A stretch of DNA of 64,000 nt. It comes from Bacteroidales bacterium 6E. Lineage in GTDB: Bacteria; Bacteroidota; Bacteroidia; Bacteroidales; Prolixibacteraceae. Below, in pieces: positions 16,983-26,635 of this stretch. Within the stretch, counting starts at the first letter, position 1; the number at the start of each line of letters is the position of its first letter. The stretch is taken from the NCBI GenBank assembly GCA_001270045.2, contig DF970669.1, positions 122,387 to 186,386 of the forward strand, given 5' to 3'. Position numbers and translations under genes: made by a program. The notes under the pieces were generated by a model that worked only from the letters and a program-made list of their open reading frames with translations, searched no databases and was not told where the DNA came from.

Positions 16983-18754
16983 TGCTGCTTACGATCAAAC
17001 TGAAACCATATCCGGGTGTTGCCTGGATATTGCCAGCTGGTTTCTGCCAACGGCCTGAAGATGGTCTGGTAGCTGCCATACATTCCGTCGTGATAATACG
17101 ATGCAGAAAGGTAGGCTTCAGGACAAAATTTAGACTTCGAAGGAGCAACCGCAGGCTTCTCATCGAGCCAAACGATATTGCGTGACGAGGGCTCGCCCAT
17201 GAACTGGTGCTGGCTGATATCATCAATACACATCAGGTAAGGTCCGTAAAAAAAGGCAGCCTGTATCCCTGCAGGTGCATTCTCCCATCCGTACACTTCC
17301 CCTCCACGGGTTACCAGATTGAGCCGATATTCCATCCTAACCGTAAATCGGTCGCCCCGGGTGACAGGCCCCAAATCCACATAACCATCCTTCAGGTCGG
17401 TGACTTCCATTTCTGATCCATTCTTCAGGATCTGAAATGATTTTGCCCACGATGGTTGCCTTACACTCAGGGAAGCACCGGCATTGGCTTCGGTCACCTC
17501 CAGCATGTATTCCGGCTCATTATCCCCTGTCCGGGTAATACTCACTTTGGTATCATCTGCCCCGTAGGTTCCTTCAAGAAATAAGTTTACCCGACAGGCA
17601 TTTTCATTGCAGGTCACACAATGACCCTGGGTTTCATGCAATCCCCTGATTCCGTGAAAATTACAGCACCACCAGGCATAACCGACATTGTCGGATGCTA
17701 CAAATCCCACTTCCCTGTCGATATGGTGATGGCCAAAATCGCCTGTTTCAAACTGGTTAAAAAAGAAATGGTTGAGAAGGCATTTCTCGGCCAGCTCAAG
17801 GTATCGGGTATCGTCGGTGACTTCCCAAAGCTTGAATGCCACAAACAGGAAATCAGCTTCAGAACATCCTTCATCCCGGTAGGAATGGCCTTCACGGGGC
17901 TCACCGAAAAACTCGGCCACACCGCTAGTGACCAAATAGTCTGTTGATGAAACCAAATCATCGAAACGGCTTTGTGCAAACGAAAGGTGTTCCACTTGGT
18001 CTGTCCTTTCATACAACATCAACGACCCCAGCAGGGTGTTCAGGTAGCCATGGCTGTGTTGAACGCCCCTTTCGGGCAGGTATTGGCCTGCTTTTGCCGC
18101 CAGTTCCAGGTATGAACTGTCGCCCGTGGCATCATATAACATTGCCCAGCCTTCCATCAACTGTGTAAAACAGATATATCCCATGGCCAGACTCTCCTTG
18201 AACTGTTCAGCCACTTCGGGCATCAACATGGTTCCAGCTATTCCCGACAGAAATCCGCCCAGCCTGACTGCCGCCTGCAACACCTCCGGTTTGCCATAGG
18301 CTTTGTGGTACTCCATCATCCCAACCAACAGCCGGCCGTTACCCCACAGCAAGGCCATATGCCGGTTACTGATGTCGCCCGGGGCAAACGACAAAGATTC
18401 ATCCCCGAAACGGCCGTCGGACCGCTGATACTTCAGTAACTGTCCTGTCAGGCTGTGGATATCCACAGGATTATCCTCTGGCTGTGTCATGGACAATGCC
18501 TGAAGGTAACGTCCCGAAATATCACCCGAAAACTCGGTAAAACGGCGTTGATAGGCTGGGTCAAGGGAAACATCGGCAAGAATAAACTCAGGGGTGAACA
18601 TCGGTACGTCGCCATGCAGCAACCGATCCTGGACCTTATCGAGCCTTTTGGACAGCTCACCCGTATTTTGACCTGCATCCTGGTGAACTTCAGGAGAGAT
18701 ACAGCCGGTCGTCAGGATTATCAGAGCATAGAAAAATATCCTGGTCAGTTTCAT
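16979..18754 (-). CDS. GH127-like (DUF1680) beta-L-arabinofuranosidase-family lipoprotein
   Basis: The signal ends in LTTGC (Cys18), so the protein is a lipoprotein. The body is an (alpha/alpha)6-type helical barrel. The zinc/catalytic signature of GH127 enzymes appears as DEGCSEADF (Glu295-x-Cys297) and a double cysteine in WWCCNFHGIRG (Cys363-Cys364), equivalent to the Glu-x-Cys and Cys-Cys ligands of Bifidobacterium HypBA1. A C-terminal beta domain follows. Characterised members cleave beta-L-arabinofuranosides with a cysteine nucleophile. The sequence looks divergent, so another furanoside or deoxysugar is possible. Last glycosidase of the locus, coupled to the MetH activation protein. 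Confidence 0.75.
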   Translation of the reverse strand: MKLTRIFFYALIILTTGCISPEVHQDAGQNTGELSKRLDKVQDRLLHGDVPMFTPEFILADVSLDPAYQRRFTEFSGDISGRYLQALSMTQPEDNPVDIHSLTGQLLKYQRSDGRFGDESLSFAPGDISNRHMALLWGNGRLLVGMMEYHKAYGKPEVLQAAVRLGGFLSGIAGTMLMPEVAEQFKESLAMGYICFTQLMEGWAMLYDATGDSSYLELAAKAGQYLPERGVQHSHGYLNTLLGSLMLYERTDQVEHLSFAQSRFDDLVSSTDYLVTSGVAEFFGEPREGHSYRDEGCSEADFLFVAFKLWEVTDDTRYLELAEKCLLNHFFFNQFETGDFGHHHIDREVGFVASDNVGYAWWCCNFHGIRGLHETQGHCVTCNENACRVNLFLEGTYGADDTKVSITRTGDNEPEYMLEVTEANAGASLSVRQPSWAKSFQILKNGSEMEVTDLKDGYVDLGPVTRGDRFTVRMEYRLNLVTRGGEVYGWENAPAGIQAAFFYGPYLMCIDDISQHQFMGEPSSRNIVWLDEKPAVAPSKSKFCPEAYLSASYYHDGMYGSYQTIFRPLAETSWQYPGNTRIWFQFDRKQQ

Positions 18755-18800
18755 AAATCTTGATTTTGTCAGTGAATAGTCAAATTTGGTTTAGTCGTAA

Positions 18801-20183
18801 TCAGAATGCATTCTCCACCCTTAACACCCAGGCATGGTCACAGGGGGAATTGGCTGGGGTGATGTCCGGGACGGTGATGGTCAGACTGCCTCCCGATATT
18901 TTTGATTTTATGCCACCTTCATATCCAAGCAAGGAGACTTTTCCTGATTTGGATACTCCTTTCACCATCACCGGTTTTACAGGAAACTGTTTGCAAATCA
19001 CAAACAGGTCGTTGCCTTTCCGGGTGAATCTCACAAAATCCGGACTTTGGGAACCGCCTGACCCTTCCCATTTTCGGGTACCATAAATGGCATCCCCATT
19101 TACTTCGAGCCATTTTCCGATATCCAGGAGACGCTGTTGCTGGATTTCGGGAATCCGACCATCGGCAGTCGGACCCACATCCAGAAGAAGATTGCCGCCA
19201 GATGAAACTTTATCGACCAACAGGTGAACCAAGGCCTCGGTTGACATATAATGGGCCGGGGTTTCAATGCGGTTATACCCAAAGGAAGTGCCAATTCCAC
19301 GGCACTCTTCCCACGGATGGTCGGGATTGCTGACACTAGTTCCATCATGTACCATATCATATTCGGTAGTGTAAAAACCTCCATGGACACCCCGGGTTTC
19401 CTTACCCCAACGGTCATTCACCGTTACCGTTTCCTTCACCGGCGATTCATTGTACAGCCAGGCAAGAAACTCGGTGCTCTTCCACTTTTCCGAAGGATGG
19501 TCCCATTCACCGTCGGTCCAGACAAGGTCAGGCTTGTATCGGTTAACGAGGTCCTTCAGCTGGGGAATCATATGATCATCGACATATTTGTCAAGATTGT
19601 TGCGATACAGTGGATTGTACCATTCATAAAGTGAGTAGTAAAATCCCATGTGCAGTCCGGCCTCCTTGACCGCATCGGAAAGGTCACCGCAAAGATCGCG
19701 TTTGGGGCCGATATCAACACTGTTCCAGTTCCAGCTTTGGGCACTGGGCCACAGGGTAAAGCCTTCGTGATGTTTCGATGTCAGCACCACATATCTGGCT
19801 CCCGCCTTTTTGAAGAGCTCTGCCCATTGGGTCGGTTCAAAATACTCGGCCCTGAAATTAGGGGCAAAGCCCTGGTACAGGAAATCCTCCCCATACATTT
19901 TGTTATGATGCTCCCTGAATAACTGTCCGGCCTTATCATTCGTGTTCATCATCCTGAACCAGTACCACTCCGAGTATTTGGCATACACGCCTATATCGGC
20001 ATCGGCAGGAGCCCATGCAGGCACTGAATAAACACCCCAATGGATAAATATCCCGAATTTGACATCGCTGAACCATTCAGGTACAGGTCGGCTGTTGATC
20101 GATTCCCAGTCGGTGGTATACTTTTGCGACAAGCCTGTTACAGGCAACAATAAAAGAATCAGGTAAAAAAGTTGGTTTTTCAT
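18801..20183 (-). CDS. Alpha-L-fucosidase, family GH29
   Basis: A 460-residue secreted protein with signal peptide MKNQLFYLILLLLPVTGLSQ. The hallmark segments are FGIFIHWGVYSVPAW, then YVVLTSKHHEGFTLWPS, and PDLVWTDGEWDHP in which Asp224 is the predicted retaining nucleophile. A C-terminal beta-sandwich begins at about residue 350. GH29 enzymes release alpha-L-fucose from glycan termini by a double-displacement mechanism; the periplasm or cell surface is the likely site. It is 46 bp upstream of the GH127-like gene and 62 bp downstream of the GH2 gene, all on the minus strand. Confidence 0.95.
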   Translation of the reverse strand: MKNQLFYLILLLLPVTGLSQKYTTDWESINSRPVPEWFSDVKFGIFIHWGVYSVPAWAPADADIGVYAKYSEWYWFRMMNTNDKAGQLFREHHNKMYGEDFLYQGFAPNFRAEYFEPTQWAELFKKAGARYVVLTSKHHEGFTLWPSAQSWNWNSVDIGPKRDLCGDLSDAVKEAGLHMGFYYSLYEWYNPLYRNNLDKYVDDHMIPQLKDLVNRYKPDLVWTDGEWDHPSEKWKSTEFLAWLYNESPVKETVTVNDRWGKETRGVHGGFYTTEYDMVHDGTSVSNPDHPWEECRGIGTSFGYNRIETPAHYMSTEALVHLLVDKVSSGGNLLLDVGPTADGRIPEIQQQRLLDIGKWLEVNGDAIYGTRKWEGSGGSQSPDFVRFTRKGNDLFVICKQFPVKPVMVKGVSKSGKVSLLGYEGGIKSKISGGSLTITVPDITPANSPCDHAWVLRVENAF

Positions 20184-20245
20184 AGATATGTGGTTTTCTG
20201 CCCCGGCATATAACGGAAAGAGGCAATCATAAACAAAAAAAAATA

Positions 20246-22618
20246 TTATTCGATCTTCAATATTCCATCCTGTAGTTCCACGGCCCTGGCGGTAACTTTT
20301 ATTGCCCCGGGTGTCTTCCCGGTTTTTAGCAGGATGGTGGCAATACCGGCCTCGGCTTCAATAGGATTGTGGCCAATCAGTTCGGCGTCGCCTACAACCT
20401 CGAATACAACCGGCCGGTTATCGGAATGGACAGGATTTCCGGCTTCATCGACAATAGTGGCATAAACAAAAACCACATCACGACCTCCGGGTGCAAGATC
20501 ACGTCCGCTTTTGTCCCAGGCAAGTTCCAGCCTTGCAGCCTTCCCCGGTGTGGTGCGGGTAGTTTCGGTAACGATTAGGCCACCAATATATGCCCTCGCG
20601 GTCAGGGTTCCAGGCTCATATTTGGGAATTTGGAAAGTAAAGGGAGGATGAACCAGGTTGGTCGAATAGCGGTCGGTATCAGGCTTTTGCTTTGCAATGA
20701 CCTGGTCGTTGAGCAACAACTCAACCTCATCTCCATTACTGTATACTTTCACGTCGGTCCATTCAGGGGTATCCCAGTAATTGGCAATAAACACCATGGG
20801 TTTCCCGAATTTCGCCTCCGGAGCCAGGTCAGGCCCAGCCTGTGACTGGTAAAAATAATAGGCAAACTTGGGAATCCTGAATATATCACTGATACCAGAA
20901 GCTTCCAGATCAGGGGCATAACCGCGGTTATAATCGAACATCAGCCAGTTGGCATCACCGGCCGCCTTGCCGTTCAGGTTGCTGTTGTGGGCTTCCTGAT
21001 AATTCAGGGCCTGTTGAGCCAGGCGTACCGGACCAAATCCGCGTAGCTGCCTCGAATTCCGCTCTTCGGTTTTCAGGTCACTGAATTCAGTCTGGTTAAA
21101 TCCCGCATTCTGGGCATAATATTCCCAATCACCATATTCGGCAATCAGGATGGGTTTTCCAGTATTGTAATGGTTCCAGTAATGGGGAGGCTGACCATGC
21201 TGACGGGCGGGTATAAACACGTCATAGCCATAATCCATCCACCCGCAGGTATACACGTCACCATCGGGAAGTTCCTCATGTACCGCCTTGTGTGCACGAT
21301 CGATAAAGTCTCCTGTCATGCCCGATTCATTCAGCGACGCTTCCCAAAGGATCACGGAAGGATGGTTACGGCTGCGACGGACCATGTTCCTGACATCCAT
21401 GATGCTGCGCTCCTGGAATACGGAGTCACCAAAGAACTGCCACCCGGGTATCGCATCCATGGTCATCAATCCCAGCTCATCGCAGGCTTCCATAAAAGCC
21501 AGTGAATGGGGGTAATGCGACAGCCTCACAAAGTTAAAGCCAGCCTGTTTGATTTTATATGCATCCCGGTGTTGGGCCTCATCCGATAAGGCATAGCCAA
21601 TATAGGGATACTCCTGATGGCGGTTGGTACCGCGTAGCCAAAGTTTTTTGCCATTGAGTTCAAATCCCTCTGCTGTAAACCTGAATGTGCGAATTCCGGC
21701 CTTAAGGGAGGTTTGGTCGAGAGTCTTACCCGACTGGACAACCATGATATTCAAAGTGTATAAGTAAGGCGAATCGGGTGACCAAAGGGAGGGATTCCCT
21801 ATTTTCATTTCCTGCCTGACCTGCTGATAACCGGCGCCATGCACGACCACCGGTTCCGAAAAGGATGATATTGCTTCGTTCCCTTCCCTGTCAAGCAGGG
21901 AAAGATGGACCGAAATTTCCTCATCAACTGCCGACATATTAAAAATGTCGGTATGTACTACCATGGTGGCCGAGGCGTCAGAAACCTCCTCATAATGTAT
22001 TCTGATCCCGCCACCTGCCACGCGTTTGGCCGCCAGGGGATCAGAAATATGGACCGGATTCTTCACCAGCAGTAGGGCCGTCCGGTATATACCGCTGAAA
22101 TAGTTGAAATCAAGTGTTTTAATGGGTTTGCCGGGAGGGACCTGCGGATTGTCAAGATTATTGAGCCGAACCAAAAGCACATTCACGGCCGGGTGTTCGG
22201 CAACCAAGCCTGTCAGGTCTATATATGCAGGGAGGTATCCTCCATGGTGGGTCATCAGGTAGGTGCCGTTGAGCCAGATTTCGGCCACCTGCATGGCCGC
22301 ACCAATTTCAATGGCAATGTGCTGCCCCTGGCTTCCTTGGGGCAGGGTGAAAAACTTGCGGTAGAAAGCATACCCCTGCCACTGGTCCCCGCTAATCACC
22401 AAGGGCTCAACATTTGCTGTATGGGGAAGGCTGACAGACCGCCATTCGAGACCATCGGCATTTCCCTGTTGGAACAGGTTTGCAGTGATCGTTGTATCCG
22501 CATCCCTGATAAACTCCCAGTCGTCATTAAACTCAAAGGTTCCGGTGATTTTCTGCTCAGAACATGAATAGATAAAAAAAGTAAGAGAAAGTACTGCCAA
22601 TATTCTGTTAAGATTCAT
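20246..22618 (-). CDS. Glycoside hydrolase family 2 lipoprotein (beta-galactosidase-like)
   Basis: Cys19 in FIYSCS is a lipobox, so the enzyme is lipid-anchored. The 790 residues follow the GH2 order: sugar-binding jelly roll (30-190), immunoglobulin-like domain (195-310), TIM barrel (315-600) and C-terminal Ig-like domains. Catalytic residues are visible as SLNESG (acid/base Glu431) and LIAEYGDW (nucleophile Glu494), with WLRGTNRHQEYPYIG opening the barrel. Activity could be beta-galactosidase or a related exo-acting enzyme; GH53 in the same locus makes a galactoside attractive, but this is inference. Confidence 0.92.
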   Translation of the reverse strand: MNLNRILAVLSLTFFIYSCSEQKITGTFEFNDDWEFIRDADTTITANLFQQGNADGLEWRSVSLPHTANVEPLVISGDQWQGYAFYRKFFTLPQGSQGQHIAIEIGAAMQVAEIWLNGTYLMTHHGGYLPAYIDLTGLVAEHPAVNVLLVRLNNLDNPQVPPGKPIKTLDFNYFSGIYRTALLLVKNPVHISDPLAAKRVAGGGIRIHYEEVSDASATMVVHTDIFNMSAVDEEISVHLSLLDREGNEAISSFSEPVVVHGAGYQQVRQEMKIGNPSLWSPDSPYLYTLNIMVVQSGKTLDQTSLKAGIRTFRFTAEGFELNGKKLWLRGTNRHQEYPYIGYALSDEAQHRDAYKIKQAGFNFVRLSHYPHSLAFMEACDELGLMTMDAIPGWQFFGDSVFQERSIMDVRNMVRRSRNHPSVILWEASLNESGMTGDFIDRAHKAVHEELPDGDVYTCGWMDYGYDVFIPARQHGQPPHYWNHYNTGKPILIAEYGDWEYYAQNAGFNQTEFSDLKTEERNSRQLRGFGPVRLAQQALNYQEAHNSNLNGKAAGDANWLMFDYNRGYAPDLEASGISDIFRIPKFAYYFYQSQAGPDLAPEAKFGKPMVFIANYWDTPEWTDVKVYSNGDEVELLLNDQVIAKQKPDTDRYSTNLVHPPFTFQIPKYEPGTLTARAYIGGLIVTETTRTTPGKAARLELAWDKSGRDLAPGGRDVVFVYATIVDEAGNPVHSDNRPVVFEVVGDAELIGHNPIEAEAGIATILLKTGKTPGAIKVTARAVELQDGILKIE

Positions 22619-22772
22619 TCTGATCTGGTTATAATGTTATAAAATAGCCGATGGCATAATGCCTCAACCAGGCTTAAAAAACACAATGGTACATTGACCA
22701 CCGGTACAAAAGGCAAATCCCTCGCTCTTTGGCGACAAGGCCGGATACTGATGGTACCCGCTTAAATGGCCA

Positions 22773-24422
22773 TCACCAGTTCAGGGTGTCACAAACTTTC
22801 TGCCGGAATGTATGTGAAATCAGTATCCTGGTTCTGCCATCAGGCAATCTTTCGGAAGTGATATGAGAATCGGACTCATAAGGGTATGAGCCATCCTCGT
22901 TGAAGGTGGTGAAGAAATGGGTGATTTCCCAATCATTCTCCCATAACAGCCGGTACTCATACTCCTTGTCGGGCTGTCCCAGCAAATTCAGGATCCCTCC
23001 CTGCATAAATCCCTTCTGCCAGGGATCCTCTGTACCTGCAAGCCTGTATTCGCCACTGTAGGTGGGTGCCACCGCTATGGTCAGGTTATCCGGACAGAAG
23101 GCTTTCAGCACCATTTGGTAGCCCGAATAGCCATCCTGGGGAAGCACGGTGACGGAATGATTTCCTGAGCACAAACTGGCAAGATCGAGGTCAGGTATGG
23201 GCTTGAAGGATGGATTATTATCCCTGAAAACCATTTTTGCGGCCATAGAGGGCACATTCTCGAGGGTAAATGAGGCAGGGAAATTACCCGTGAAATATTG
23301 TGTATAAATGAATTTACCATTCACATCCAGCACATCGGCCGTGATGGAAAAGCCCGATTGGAATCCGGCGTTAAAGGAGATGACCGCTCCCGATTGGCAA
23401 AGGTCGGCAGCCAAGGCGCTGATCAGTGTATAGGAGTATGGCAGCGAAGAGAAGGTGCCATTCTTCCCAAGCAGCAACCAGCGATCTTCGGCATAGGCGG
23501 CGAAACCCCAGGTATCGGGCTCCTCACCGCTGGTCCACGAACAGGCTGCAGTCATTATTGCACCATTGAACTGCCCAACCCTGACACCGCCCACCACCAT
23601 GCCGGTGATGGTACCCGTCTCGAGCACCTGAAGGATCACCTGCGAGGTGGTCCCGTTTTGCTCCAGTACATCAGATCTCGATGGATGATTATTAAAAGTG
23701 GTAGTCTCCATATACAGGAAACCTTCTTTATTGGCATTATATGCTTCCAGAAATTCAGCAGAGGAGGCAAAAAGAAGGTTGCCATTCTCGTCCTTTAACT
23801 TCAGGAAATTCTGTAAAGACATGGAGTATTGGACCTTCCATGCCGGACTCTCCACTGAAGCCGATTTCAGCGCATAATTTCGGGCTATTCCAAATACGAT
23901 CGACGTATCCCCATCCCCTATTTCCACATCACCACCTATTTGTCCGTCATTGCCATCCGTCTCTTTTGAAAGGAAGATGTCGACCACCTTGTTCCCTTCG
24001 CTCAGATAGGTTTCCGTAACGGTAGCAATTTGGAAACCTTCAGCCTCGGCCTTCACCCCAAAGGTGACAGGATTATTGGGTGATGGTACTTTACCAGGGT
24101 CGACGGTCAGTTCCATGCGACCGTTCAACACCTCAAAAAATGGTTTCTTATTTCCCGAGTAAGTGACAATATCGTCACCATTCTTTCCCGAGAAGGTCAA
24201 TGTAACAGGCACTTCAACCCGCTGGTTCGATGTGGCATCCAATACATTGACGGTGATATGGGTTTTAAAGAAATTAAAGTCAACAATCAACAGGTTGATA
24301 TCATCCCCTGTCTCCCTGTCTTTCATAGGATCCTGCAATCCTTCGCATGCCGGCAACAGGCTCAGGGCCACCAGAAGGATGACCAGGTTGGTAAACCGAC
24401 TGTATTTTTGAGATTTCAACAT
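22773..24422 (-). CDS. Large surface lipoprotein of the glycan locus, function unknown
   Basis: Cys26 in LSLLPAC is a lipobox. The 549 residues are beta-rich. An N-terminal domain resembles a surface Ig-like or transthyretin-like fold (FKTHITVNVLDATSNQRVEVPVTLTF), followed by domains with GYSGYQMVLKAFCPDNL and a C-terminal EYEYRLLWENDWEITHFF segment. There are no SusD-type TPR helices and no recognisable catalytic pair. Its place between an outer-membrane-like protein (22 bp upstream) and GH2 suggests a glycan-binding or surface-assembly role, which remains inference. Confidence 0.75.
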   Translation of the reverse strand: MLKSQKYSRFTNLVILLVALSLLPACEGLQDPMKDRETGDDINLLIVDFNFFKTHITVNVLDATSNQRVEVPVTLTFSGKNGDDIVTYSGNKKPFFEVLNGRMELTVDPGKVPSPNNPVTFGVKAEAEGFQIATVTETYLSEGNKVVDIFLSKETDGNDGQIGGDVEIGDGDTSIVFGIARNYALKSASVESPAWKVQYSMSLQNFLKLKDENGNLLFASSAEFLEAYNANKEGFLYMETTTFNNHPSRSDVLEQNGTTSQVILQVLETGTITGMVVGGVRVGQFNGAIMTAACSWTSGEEPDTWGFAAYAEDRWLLLGKNGTFSSLPYSYTLISALAADLCQSGAVISFNAGFQSGFSITADVLDVNGKFIYTQYFTGNFPASFTLENVPSMAAKMVFRDNNPSFKPIPDLDLASLCSGNHSVTVLPQDGYSGYQMVLKAFCPDNLTIAVAPTYSGEYRLAGTEDPWQKGFMQGGILNLLGQPDKEYEYRLLWENDWEITHFFTTFNEDGSYPYESDSHITSERLPDGRTRILISHTFRQKVCDTLNW

Positions 24423-24443
24423 GTCCTGGATTTTTCTGTTTTT

Positions 24444-25160
24444 CTATTTGGTTAACGCATAAAGCAGGGAAAATTTCAACATGGGATAAAAACGCCATGT
24501 TGAAAACTGCTCTTCGAGATATTCCTTCTGATGATGTGCCTCATCGGAAGTCGGCGATAGCAAACCAGTGGATTCGATACTGATTTTGGGCGGACCCTGG
24601 TAAAAGGTACCCGCTTCGAAGCTAAAGGACAGCCGGCCAGATTGACTTATCTTATTCCCCACTCCAAAGGCGAGATAAGGACTCAGCTTCATCGACGGGC
24701 TGATCTCAAACTGAAACTCCCCGACTTTCTCTGCAGGGATATAAATATCACCATATTTCCAGTCCTCCGCGGCATATCCGTCAAGAACCGGTTTAAACAG
24801 GTTATAGCCGCCACCGAAAGCGATATAGAGTGCCTTATAGTAGTGGAAGTCGGCAATGATCGAAAGGCTGCCCGACTTATAATCCAGGCTGGCATCATAA
24901 TTTATGTCATTCTCCTCGAAGGAAAAGGGATAATTCAGCGACATCTGCTCATACCCGATATTTACGAAGAGTGAATTGCCTGCGGCCAATGACAATAGTG
25001 CACCCGGTCCGTTGGTTGACATGGAAACCCCCAGGGCTACCGCCGAGGAGCGGATATTGGAATCCCCCTGGGCATAAGAAACCAGGGTACTTGTCCCAAT
25101 CAACCATCCCAAAAGCATGAAAAACCTTAAAGCGCGTCCCCCGTAAATGGATAAATTCAT
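24444..25160 (-). CDS. Putative outer-membrane barrel protein of the glycan locus
   Basis: A 238-residue protein with a signal peptide (FFMLLGWLIGTSTLVSYAQG) and repeating aromatic/glycine strands, such as NSLFVNIGYEQMSLNYPF and LYIAFGGGYNLFKPV, then LSFSFEAGTFYQG. The pattern suits a small outer-membrane barrel. It is 22 bp upstream of the large lipoprotein gene, so the two probably form a pair. It is far too short for a SusC transporter (about 1000 residues). No family name is recognised. Confidence 0.7.
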   Translation of the reverse strand: MNLSIYGGRALRFFMLLGWLIGTSTLVSYAQGDSNIRSSAVALGVSMSTNGPGALLSLAAGNSLFVNIGYEQMSLNYPFSFEENDINYDASLDYKSGSLSIIADFHYYKALYIAFGGGYNLFKPVLDGYAAEDWKYGDIYIPAEKVGEFQFEISPSMKLSPYLAFGVGNKISQSGRLSFSFEAGTFYQGPPKISIESTGLLSPTSDEAHHQKEYLEEQFSTWRFYPMLKFSLLYALTK

Positions 25161-25374
25161 ATCGATATTGTCTATAACCGATCCATTGTATACGTCAAAC
25201 CCCGGTTGTTCCTAAGGTTATCTTGCGGACCGGCGAATCATTGCAAAAAACAAATATAAAACTAATAACGTTGAATCATATGGCTTATTTCCAATAATTT
25301 CGGAAAGATACCGAACCGCAGGAAAAAATCGCACTGACCAACCGGACACATACTAAACCGACCAAATCACGCCT

Positions 25375-26589
25375 CTATTCGTAGCTTTTGTTCATATATT
25401 CGACTACTGGCAGGGCATTCCCCCCGAAATCAAAGAAGGTGGCATTGTCCCAGGCAGATCCGGTGCCCCAAAGATCTTTCATGCCAGAGGTGATCCATGC
25501 GGGTTCCCAGTACATCACCCCTTTTCCTCCGGCGTTCATCACATCTTGTGTCAGGCGTATCATGAAATCACGCTGACCATCACGGGTATATGGATATCCT
25601 TCAAGTGGGTTCTGGCTCCCAAAGATGTTGCCGTATCCATCGGCTCCATCCGTTGTCCAGGGATAGGCGGTTTCCAATACCATAACTTCCTTTCCGAATC
25701 CCTTTTTCAATCGCGAAACCAAGGTAGGAAGCATCGTAAATGGAACTTCGGTGTGCCAAATATGGTAATACGAGAACCCGATGATGTCGAAATCGGTGAC
25801 CTTTCCATCGCTGAGCGCTTTTCCGAACCACCATTCCAGGTTTTTGGGATCAGCCACATGCAGGGCGACCTTTGGCTTGATCGACGAACTGGCGGATGCG
25901 TCCCTTACTGCCTTGATCCCGCTGTTGAGGACTGCCCCAAGATTCGACCAGTAACCGTTGCAACCATCCAGTCTGGGAAATCCCGAAGCGACCTCGCTGA
26001 TCATCATTCCGCAGTTGGTTTCGTTTCCGATCTGTACCATTTCAGGCATCAGCCCTTTGGCCTCCAGACGCTTCAATACATTGAAAGTATATTGGTAGAC
26101 TGAATCCTTCAAAACATCAATACTGGTAATCTCTTTCCAGGCTGCAGGAGGAACCTGGTGGCCGGGGTCGGCCCAGCGGTCGGAATAGTGAAAGTCGAGG
26201 TTCACGGCCATGCCCAGCTCCTTTGCCCTGCGAATGGTCTTTTCGACATCCTCATAGCCACTGTAAAGGTTTTTTGAAGGATTGCCATAAACATCCCTTA
26301 CCCATACAGGTGAGTGCCAGAGCCTCACCCTGACCATGTTGGCCCCATGCGATTTCATGATCAGGAATGGATCCCTGACCTCCCCCGAATCCCTGTAGGT
26401 TCCGCCATGGTCCTCAACCTGGTTGACATACGAGAGATCAACCCCCATGGCAAACTCTTCGGCAGTATAAAAACGCCGGTCGTTTTCGGGGTCAGTCTCT
26501 GGATTGTTTTTCTTGTTGCAGGAAAAGAGAATAAAGCACAGCAATACCAGACCAATTTTACGCATGACATTCGGATGTTTCGGATTCAT
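25375..26589 (-). CDS. Arabinogalactan endo-beta-1,4-galactanase, family GH53
   Basis: The start is the ATG at 26589; only a TTG lies further upstream. Cys24 in LFSC is the lipobox. The GH53 TIM barrel begins FAMGVDLSYVNQVEDHGG, with MVRVRLWHSP and VNLDFHYSDRWADPG diagnostic of the family. The acid/base is Glu190 (QIGNETNCGM) and the nucleophile Glu306 (VMVLETAYPWT). These enzymes cut beta-1,4-galactan backbones such as type I arabinogalactan side chains of pectin. With GH2, GH127-like and GH29 this points to a galactan- or arabinogalactan-like, probably decorated, substrate. Confidence 0.95.
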   Translation of the reverse strand: MNPKHPNVMRKIGLVLLCFILFSCNKKNNPETDPENDRRFYTAEEFAMGVDLSYVNQVEDHGGTYRDSGEVRDPFLIMKSHGANMVRVRLWHSPVWVRDVYGNPSKNLYSGYEDVEKTIRRAKELGMAVNLDFHYSDRWADPGHQVPPAAWKEITSIDVLKDSVYQYTFNVLKRLEAKGLMPEMVQIGNETNCGMMISEVASGFPRLDGCNGYWSNLGAVLNSGIKAVRDASASSSIKPKVALHVADPKNLEWWFGKALSDGKVTDFDIIGFSYYHIWHTEVPFTMLPTLVSRLKKGFGKEVMVLETAYPWTTDGADGYGNIFGSQNPLEGYPYTRDGQRDFMIRLTQDVMNAGGKGVMYWEPAWITSGMKDLWGTGSAWDNATFFDFGGNALPVVEYMNKSYE

Positions 26590-26635
26590 TGTCAAAAATA
26601 ACCAAAAATATCTGGCATGAGAATACGGTAGGGCA

